This document shows positions 7,177-12,158 of a stretch of DNA of 12,158 bases, in pieces. The notes under the pieces are model-generated. The model saw only the letters and a list, made by a program, of their open reading frames with translations. It was not told where the DNA came from and did no database searches. Position 1 is the stretch's first letter. Each line of letters starts with the position of its first letter. The DNA lies in contig JASLHI010000023.1 of the NCBI GenBank assembly GCA_030149815.1, positions 1 to 12,158 on the forward strand, written 5' to 3'. Made by a program: the position numbers and the translations under genes. The DNA is from Aquirhabdus sp. Its GTDB lineage: Bacteria > Pseudomonadota > Gammaproteobacteria > Pseudomonadales > Moraxellaceae.

Positions 7177-7305
7177 ATGGCTCTGTCTGTTGAAAAAAAT
7201 GCGGCTTTAGGTTTTTTTGTTGTATTGAATAAATCTTGGATTGCATTTGAGTACGGCGCAGTTTTTCTTTACACTATTACACCGTTTTGTCTGTCCTCAT
7301 TTTAA
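7177..7305 (+). CDS. Possible small leader ORF upstream of gltB (doubtful)
   Basis: An open frame of 42 codons begins ATG GCT CTG and ends TAA at 7303-7305. It starts about 25 bases after the start point predicted from the candidate promoter. The peptide has two hydrophobic stretches (ALGFFVVL and GAVFLYTITPF) with a short polar middle. There is no good Shine-Dalgarno sequence, only AAGATTA just upstream, and I recognise no family. The stop codon lies inside the left arm of an inverted repeat (7301-7307). It may be chance in T-rich DNA. The frame stays open upstream to 6994 but then crosses the terminator, so any real gene would start here rather than earlier. Confidence 0.15.
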   Translation: MALSVEKNAALGFFVVLNKSWIAFEYGAVFLYTITPFCLSSF

Positions 7306-7329
7306 GCATCGTGTTAGCTTGGGCTTAAA
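7301..7329. repeat. Inverted repeat in the gltB leader (distal)
   Basis: TTTAAGC (7301-7307) and GCTTAAA (7323-7329) are perfect 7-bp inverted arms around a 15-base spacer. In RNA they could form a weak AU-rich hairpin. Function is unknown. Confidence 0.35.
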
Positions 7330-7335
7330 GTGGGT

Positions 7336-7349
7336 TACGCCTTGGCGTA
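7336..7349. repeat. TACGCC-TT-GGCGTA palindrome in the gltB leader
   Basis: TACGCC (7336-7341) and GGCGTA (7344-7349) form a 14-base palindrome with a TT centre, a shape common in dimeric repressor or activator sites. A third TACGCC copy lies at 7417-7422, touching the gltB ATG. The GGCGTA arm can therefore pair with either copy in the mRNA. The repeat is certain; regulation is inferred. Confidence 0.45.
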
Positions 7350-7411
7350 TTCTTTCATCGCGTTATGGTCTTTGTTCGCCCATTGCTTTGTTTTTATTAT
7401 TGTTTTTATAT

Positions 7412-7416
7412 AAGGG
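7412..7416 (+). promoter_or_regulatory. gltB ribosome binding site
   Basis: AAGGG lies six bases upstream of ATG 7423, and the six bases between are TACGCC. This decides the start at 7423 over the in-frame ATG codons at 7429 and 7495, which lack a comparable site. Confidence 0.7.
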
Positions 7417-7422
7417 TACGCC

Positions 7423-10400
7423 ATGCATATGTCGCCGCTCGCTCCACTTTCTTCGGAAGCCCATTCTTCATCTGATGCTGTTGCAGATGTTGCGATGAAG
7501 GGTCTTTATCAACCTGAAGATTTTCGGGATAACTGTGGTTTTGGTCTGATTTCTCACATGCAGGGTCAGGCGAGCCATCATTTATTGAAAACTGCGATTC
7601 ATAGTTTGAGCTGCATGACGCATCGCGGTGGTATTGCAGCAGATGGTAAGACGGGCGACGGTTGTGGTTTGCTTTTGGCGATGCCTAAAGATTTCTTTAG
7701 AGCAGAAGCACAAAAATTAGGTGTAACGCTGCCTGAATTGTTTGCAGTGGGTACGATCTTCTTAAATACAGATGCAACGCTTGCGCAACATTCACGCGAC
7801 ATCTTAGATGCTGAAGTGGCTAAAGAAGGCTTAACTGTCGCAACTTGGCGCGCTGTACCGTTGAATGTTGAAATTCTGGGTGAGATTGCACTGCGTTCAT
7901 TACCTGCAATTAGTCAGATTATTGTTTCTGCACCAGAAGGGATGGCAGAGGCTGAGTTTAATCGTAAACTGTTCTTGGCACGTCGTCGTGCTGAGAGTCA
8001 ACTTACGCATGATCCATTATTTTATGTTACTACGCTTGCAAGTACGGTCATCAGCTATAAAGGCTTGATGATGCCAGAAGATATTGCATCGTTTTATTTA
8101 GATTTGGGCGACGAGCGCATCACGACTCATATCGTAGTATTCCACCAACGCTTTTCAACAAATACTGCGCCACGCTGGGCTTTGGCTCAACCTTTCCGTT
8201 ATTTGGCCCATAATGGTGAAATCAATACGATTATGGGTAACCGTAACTGGTCAGTTGCGCGTACCCCGAAATTTGAAAACCCATTATTGCCAGGTTTGTT
8301 AGATATCAAACCGTTGATTAACCGTACAGGTTCTGACTCGTCTAGTCTCGATAATATGCTCGAGATTTTAGTTGGCGGTGGTATGGATTTATTCCGTGCG
8401 TTGCGCATGCTTGTGCCACCGGCTTGGCAGAACGTTGAGACGATGGATGCTGATTTACGTGCATTCTATGAGTTCAACTCAAAGCATATGGAAGCGTGGG
8501 ATGGTCCAGCAGGTCTCGTGATTCAAGATGGTCGCCATGCGATTTGTATGCTTGATCGTAACGGTTTACGCCCAGCACGTTGGGTTATCACTAAAAATGG
8601 TTACATCACGCTTGCTTCTGAAATTGGCGTGTGGGATTACAAGCCTGAAGATGTAGTGTCTAAAGGTCGTGTTGGTCCAGGTCAGATCTTGGTTGCAGAT
8701 ACTGTAACTGGTGAGTTGCTTCAAACTGTCGATATTGATAACCGCTTGAAATCAACGCATCCCTACAAAAAATGGCTGCGCGAATATGCTTTACATGTCA
8801 AAACTGATGATGATTTAGAAGAAAGCCTACAAGAGTTTGGCTTAAAAGGCGATGCGCTAAAATCAGCCCAAAAAATGTTCTTGGTGAGCTTTGAAGAGCG
8901 TGATCAGATCATTCGTCCGTTGGCTGAAAGTGGTCAGGAAGCAGTCGGTTCGATGGGTGATGATACGCCGATGGCTGTTTTGTCACGCCAAGTCCGTCAT
9001 GTCGCCGATTATTTCCGTCAGCAGTTTGCACAAGTCACGAATCCGCCAATTGATCCACTACGTGAATCGATTGTGATGTCATTAGAAACATCACTGGGTC
9101 GCGAGCAAAATGTTTTTGAGCAATCGCCAGAGCATGCTGATCGAATCATCATTTCGAGCCCTGTGTTGTCGGCAAGCAAGATGCATCAGCTACGTACTTT
9201 GTCGCGTGCTGAATACCAGATGCACACGCTTGATCTGAACTATCCTGAGAGCGAAGGTTTAGAAGCGGCCATTCGTCGCATTTGTAACGAGGCTGCTGAG
9301 GCAGTTCGCGGTGGCGCAACGCTGATTAATTTGTCCGATCGTAATATTCGTGAAGGTTTCTTGCCTGCGAACGCGATGATGGCAACTGGTGCAGTGCATC
9401 ACTATTTGTCTGAAGAACGTTTGCGTTCAGATGCGAATATTATTGTTGAAACGGGTTTAGCACGTGATCCACATCACTTTGCGGTATTAATCGGTTTTGG
9501 CGCAAGCGCTGTATATCCATACCTTGCGTATGACGTGATTAATGAGCTGATTGCTAAAGGTGATTTACTGGGCGATCCGCTCTATGCACAAAACAATTTC
9601 CGTAAAGGGATTGATAAAGGCTTGCTGAAAATCCTGTCTAAAATGGGGATTTCAACTGTTGCATCTTATCGTGCAGGTCAATTGTTTGAAGCGATTGGTT
9701 TGTCTCGCGCAGTGGTCGATCTGTGCTTTAAAGGTGTATCGAGCCGTATTGAAGGCGCACGTTTCGTTGATCTTGAAAATGATCAAAAGAAATTGGCGGT
9801 CTTGGCGTGGCAAACACGTAAGCCAATTGAACAAGGTGGCTTACTCAAATTTGTCTTTAACAAAGAGTATCATGCTTTTAACCCAGATGTGATTAACACG
9901 CTGCACACTGCGGTGCGTTCAGGTAATTTTTCGGATTATCAGCAATATGCGGATTTGGTTAACAAACGTCCAACCGCAACGTTGCGTGATTTGTTGGGTC
10001 TAAACACTACCAACAGCATTTCTATTGATGATGTTGAGCCAATCGAAGCCATTTTGCCACGTTTTGACTCTGCTGGGATGTCGCTTGGTGCGTTGTCACC
10101 TGAAGCACACGAAGCGATTGCGATTGCCATGAACACCATTGGTGGTCGTTCGAACTCAGGTGAGGGCGGCGAAGATCCAGCGCGTTACGGTACAATTCGT
10201 AATTCGAAAATTAAGCAAGTGGCGTCAGGTCGCTTTGGTGTGACGCCTGCATACTTGTCTTCTGCAGAAGTGTTGCAGATTAAAGTTGCACAGGGTGCAA
10301 AACCGGGTGAAGGTGGTCAGTTACCAGGTGGTAAAGTGAATGCGTTGATTGCGCGTTTACGTTACTCAGTACCAGGCGTGACTTTGATTTCTCCACCGCC

Positions 10401-11940
10401 GCATCATGATATTTATTCGATCGAAGATTTGTCGCAATTAATTTTTGACTTGAAGCAGGTCAATCCAAAAGCATTGGTTTCGGTGAAATTGGTATCAGGA
10501 CCAGGCGTGGGCATGATTGCAGCGGGTGTTGCGAAAGCTTATGCGGATTTGATCACAATTTCGGGTTATGACGGTGGTACAGCGGCATCACCATTGTCAT
10601 CGATTCATTACGCAGGTTCGCCGTGGGAACTTGGTTTGTCTGAAGCACATCAAGCCTTACGTGTGAATGATTTGCGCGGTAAAGTACGCGTTCAAACTGA
10701 CGGTGGTTTGAAAACTGGCCTAGACGTGGTTAAAGCAGCGATTCTTGGCGCGGAATCATTTGGTTTCGGTTCGACACCAATGATCGCGCTTGGCTGTAAA
10801 TACTTGCGTATTTGCCATCTGAATAACTGTGCGACAGGTGTTGCGACCCAGCAAGATCATCTACGTAAAGAACATTTCATTGGCGAGCCAGAGATGTTGA
10901 TCAACTTCTTCCATTTCATCGCGAAAGAAACTCGCGTATGGATGGCGGCACTTGGTGTGAAGAGTCTAAAAGATTTGATCGGTCGTACTGATTTGTTGAC
11001 ACGTTTAGAAGGTCAAACTGATAAGCAGCATCATTTGGATCTTACACCGATTTTGACGACGCATCCTTCTGCTGAAGGAAATGATCAGTACTGTACCTCT
11101 GCGCGTAATGAGCCATTTGATCGTGGTGAGTTGGCAGAGAAGATGGTTGCGGACATGTTGCCTGCGATTACTGCGAAAGCTGGTGGTACGTTTAGCTATG
11201 ACATCATTAACTGCAACCGTTCAATCGGTGCGCGTTTATCTGGTGAAATTGCGAAGCAGCATGGTGACTTAGGCATGAGTAATCAGCCTGTCACATTGAA
11301 ACTGCATGGTACTGCAGGTCAGTCTCTCGGTGTTTGGAATGCGGGTGGTTTGCATATTGATCTCGAAGGCGATGCTAACGATTACGTCGGTAAAGGTATG
11401 GCTGGCGGTCAAATTGCAATTTACCCACCGAAAGGTTCGCCATTTAAATCGCAAGATACCGCGATTATTGGTAATACCTGCTTGTATGGTGCTACTGGTG
11501 GTAAACTTTTCGCGGCTGGTACAGCGGGTGAACGTTTTGCGGTTCGTAACTCAGGCTGCCATGCAGTGATTGAAGGTGCTGGCGACCACTGCTGTGAATA
11601 TATGACGGGTGGTTTGGTGACTGTACTTGGTCGTACTGGTTTGAACTTCGGTGCGGGTATGACCGGTGGTTTCGCTTATGTGCTCGATTTAGAAGGTGAC
11701 TTCTTTGATCGTTGCAATCATGAGTTGATTGACTTGAACCGTATTAGCACAGAATCGACCGAAGAGCATCGTCAACATTTAGTTGAAGTGTTGGAAGAGT
11801 ATGTTGCTGCGACAGGTAGCGCATGGGGTCAGAAATTGGTTGAAGAGTTTGATGAATACAGCCGTAAATTCTGGCTGGTCAAACCGAAAGCAGCTAGCCT
11901 TGCAAGTTTGTTGAAAACGACGAAGGCTGATCCACAGTAA
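7423..11940 (+). CDS. gltB: Glutamate synthase (NADPH), large alpha subunit
   Basis: GltB releases ammonia from glutamine, channels it internally and makes glutamate from 2-oxoglutarate on FMN. Of 1505 residues, the first 37 are a propeptide probably removed to expose Cys38 (in DNCGFGL), the N-terminal nucleophile. The class II amidotransferase domain (38 to about 430) contains FHQRFSTNTAPRW, AHNGEINT, GSDSSSLDN and LDRNGLRPARW. A central domain follows (about 470-760). The FMN-binding synthase domain (about 820-1190) has GEGGEDPARYG near 913. Its 3Fe-4S cysteines are 1125, 1131 and 1136, with C-x5-C-x4-C spacing. The GXGXG beta-helix domain runs from about 1260 to 1440. Length is normal for bacterial GltB and there is no frameshift. 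Codon choice looks more biased than in the pil genes, as expected for a highly expressed enzyme. gltD follows. Confidence 0.98.
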   Translation: MHMSPLAPLSSEAHSSSDAVADVAMKGLYQPEDFRDNCGFGLISHMQGQASHHLLKTAIHSLSCMTHRGGIAADGKTGDGCGLLLAMPKDFFRAEAQKLGVTLPELFAVGTIFLNTDATLAQHSRDILDAEVAKEGLTVATWRAVPLNVEILGEIALRSLPAISQIIVSAPEGMAEAEFNRKLFLARRRAESQLTHDPLFYVTTLASTVISYKGLMMPEDIASFYLDLGDERITTHIVVFHQRFSTNTAPRWALAQPFRYLAHNGEINTIMGNRNWSVARTPKFENPLLPGLLDIKPLINRTGSDSSSLDNMLEILVGGGMDLFRALRMLVPPAWQNVETMDADLRAFYEFNSKHMEAWDGPAGLVIQDGRHAICMLDRNGLRPARWVITKNGYITLASEIGVWDYKPEDVVSKGRVGPGQILVADTVTGELLQTVDIDNRLKSTHPYKKWLREYALHVKTDDDLEESLQEFGLKGDALKSAQKMFLVSFEERDQIIRPLAESGQEAVGSMGDDTPMAVLSRQVRHVADYFRQQFAQVTNPPIDPLRESIVMSLETSLGREQNVFEQSPEHADRIIISSPVLSASKMHQLRTLSRAEYQMHTLDLNYPESEGLEAAIRRICNEAAEAVRGGATLINLSDRNIREGFLPANAMMATGAVHHYLSEERLRSDANIIVETGLARDPHHFAVLIGFGASAVYPYLAYDVINELIAKGDLLGDPLYAQNNFRKGIDKGLLKILSKMGISTVASYRAGQLFEAIGLSRAVVDLCFKGVSSRIEGARFVDLENDQKKLAVLAWQTRKPIEQGGLLKFVFNKEYHAFNPDVINTLHTAVRSGNFSDYQQYADLVNKRPTATLRDLLGLNTTNSISIDDVEPIEAILPRFDSAGMSLGALSPEAHEAIAIAMNTIGGRSNSGEGGEDPARYGTIRNSKIKQVASGRFGVTPAYLSSAEVLQIKVAQGAKPGEGGQLPGGKVNALIARLRYSVPGVTLISPPPHHDIYSIEDLSQLIFDLKQVNPKALVSVKLVSGPGVGMIAAGVAKAYADLITISGYDGGTAASPLSSIHYAGSPWELGLSEAHQALRVNDLRGKVRVQTDGGLKTGLDVVKAAILGAESFGFGSTPMIALGCKYLRICHLNNCATGVATQQDHLRKEHFIGEPEMLINFFHFIAKETRVWMAALGVKSLKDLIGRTDLLTRLEGQTDKQHHLDLTPILTTHPSAEGNDQYCTSARNEPFDRGELAEKMVADMLPAITAKAGGTFSYDIINCNRSIGARLSGEIAKQHGDLGMSNQPVTLKLHGTAGQSLGVWNAGGLHIDLEGDANDYVGKGMAGGQIAIYPPKGSPFKSQDTAIIGNTCLYGATGGKLFAAGTAGERFAVRNSGCHAVIEGAGDHCCEYMTGGLVTVLGRTGLNFGAGMTGGFAYVLDLEGDFFDRCNHELIDLNRISTESTEEHRQHLVEVLEEYVAATGSAWGQKLVEEFDEYSRKFWLVKPKAASLASLLKTTKADPQ

Positions 11941-11990
11941 ATTGGTAAACATGCCGATACTGGGTAGTTATCTGTAAATTAGAGTGATTT

Positions 11991-12026
11991 AACTGGCTGT
12001 TGATCAAATTAGGTGAACAGTCAGTT
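11991..12026 (+). repeat. Long hairpin in the gltB-gltD gap
   Basis: The 11-base arms AACTGGCTGTT (11991-12001) and AACAGTCAGTT (12016-12026) pair fully in RNA, with ten Watson-Crick pairs and one G-U, around a 14-base loop. No T-run follows, so this is not an intrinsic terminator. It could stabilise the gltB 3' end, mark a processing site or tune gltD expression. Confidence 0.6.
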
Positions 12027-12042
12027 CTTACGATTAGTGTAT

Positions 12043-12055
12043 CGAATTTAATTCG
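12043..12055. repeat. Short AT-rich palindrome in the gltB-gltD gap
   Basis: CGAATT (12043-12048) and AATTCG (12050-12055) are perfect inverted arms about a single T. As RNA it would give at most a 5-bp stem with a three-base loop. It may be chance, but it lies between two other inverted repeats. Confidence 0.35.
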
Positions 12056-12087
12056 CGCTATTGACGACTAAACGTTGAAATAGGTAC

Positions 12088-12103
12088 GCACGATGACTCG
12101 TGC
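12088..12103 (+). repeat. GC-rich hairpin just upstream of the gltD ribosome binding site
   Basis: GCACGA (12088-12093) and TCGTGC (12098-12103) form a perfect 6-bp stem with a TGAC loop. The stem can extend imperfectly through GGT (12083-12085) and ACC (12106-12108), with bulged bases. It ends nine bases before the gltD Shine-Dalgarno sequence and has no T-run. A role in setting gltD translation is possible. Confidence 0.5.
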
Positions 12104-12112
12104 CGACCCATT

Positions 12113-12117
12113 GGGGA
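12113..12117 (+). promoter_or_regulatory. gltD ribosome binding site
   Basis: GGGGA lies six bases before ATG 12124. The CCC at 12107-12109 just upstream could pair with it, which would compete with the extended form of the preceding hairpin. Confidence 0.6.
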
Positions 12118-12123
12118 TGACAC

Positions 12124-12158
12124 ATGGCTGAACGCCTAAGTAATGATTTTCAGTTTCT
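12124..12158 (+). CDS. gltD: Glutamate synthase small beta subunit (5' end only)
   Basis: Eleven full codons are visible before the window ends, reading MAERLSNDFQF. This matches the start of GltD in Acinetobacter-type bacteria, where the small subunit carries FAD and 4Fe-4S clusters and passes electrons from NADPH to the FMN of GltB. The start has GGGGA six bases upstream. The call rests on the short N-terminus and on the position after gltB. The 183-base gap has no clear promoter or terminator, so one gltBD transcript is likely. Confidence 0.8.
   Translation, partial: MAERLSNDFQF

Noticed and set aside
7193..7218. Seven A and seven T flanking 12 bases, read as a second terminator or attenuator
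   Set aside because: The stem would be only A-U pairs with no GC core, too weak to stop transcription. It is better explained as A/T-tract DNA.
6994..7305. 103-codon open frame in the gap before gltB, taken as a full gene
   Set aside because: Its first part reads straight through the strong terminator at 7054-7081 and has no ribosome binding site. Only the portion from ATG 7177 was kept, as a doubtful leader ORF.
7153..7422. A known riboswitch or glutamine-sensing RNA in the gltB leader
   Set aside because: I could not match the leader to any riboswitch core I know. Only simple repeats are visible, so no class is named.
7241..7498. 85-codon open frame overlapping the gltB start
   Set aside because: It overlaps the certain gltB coding region in another frame, has no ribosome binding site and resembles nothing known.
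1..12158. Mobile element, phage, toxin-antitoxin, defence or CRISPR content
   Set aside because: Every long frame belongs to a core pilus, shikimate, SPOR or glutamate synthase gene, and no transposase, integrase or spaced direct repeats are present.

Overview
This window looks like ordinary chromosomal core sequence from a gamma-proteobacterium of the family Moraxellaceae, most like Acinetobacter or a close relative. The reasons are the moderately AT-rich DNA, the gene order pilM-N-O-P-Q / aroK / aroB / SPOR-domain gene / gltB / gltD, and the protein sequences themselves. The genus is an inference from remembered synteny and was not tested by any search. All genes are on the + strand, and no mobile element, CRISPR array, tRNA, rRNA or pseudogene is visible.

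Region 1 (1-4331) is the type IV pilus alignment operon: the last codons of pilM, then complete pilN, pilO, pilP and pilQ. PilM-N-O form the inner-membrane platform, PilP is a lipoprotein that links it to the outer membrane, and PilQ is the secretin pore. Together they carry twitching motility and, in Acinetobacter, DNA uptake. pilN/pilO and pilO/pilP overlap by ATGA.

Region 2 (4367-6974) holds aroK and aroB, two shikimate-pathway enzymes, and a membrane-anchored SPOR-domain protein in the position of damX in the enterobacterial aroK-aroB-damX-dam cluster. A terminator-like hairpin lies between aroK and aroB, and aroB has no visible Shine-Dalgarno sequence. A strong intrinsic terminator at 7054-7081 closes the pil-aro-SPOR unit.

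Region 3 (7082-12158) is the glutamate synthase locus: a gap of about 340 bases with a candidate promoter and several inverted repeats, the complete 1505-residue gltB, a 183-base gap containing three inverted repeats, and the first 11 codons of gltD. GltB and GltD form the NADPH-dependent enzyme that turns glutamine plus 2-oxoglutarate into two glutamates.

No new multi-gene system is present. The observations most worth checking are non-coding: the gltB leader, where one hexamer can pair either with an upstream copy of its complement or with the bases just before the start codon; the three hairpins between gltB and gltD; and the hairpin between aroK and aroB. The SPOR protein is also unusual because its SPOR domain is followed by a long Pro/Ser/Ala-rich tail.
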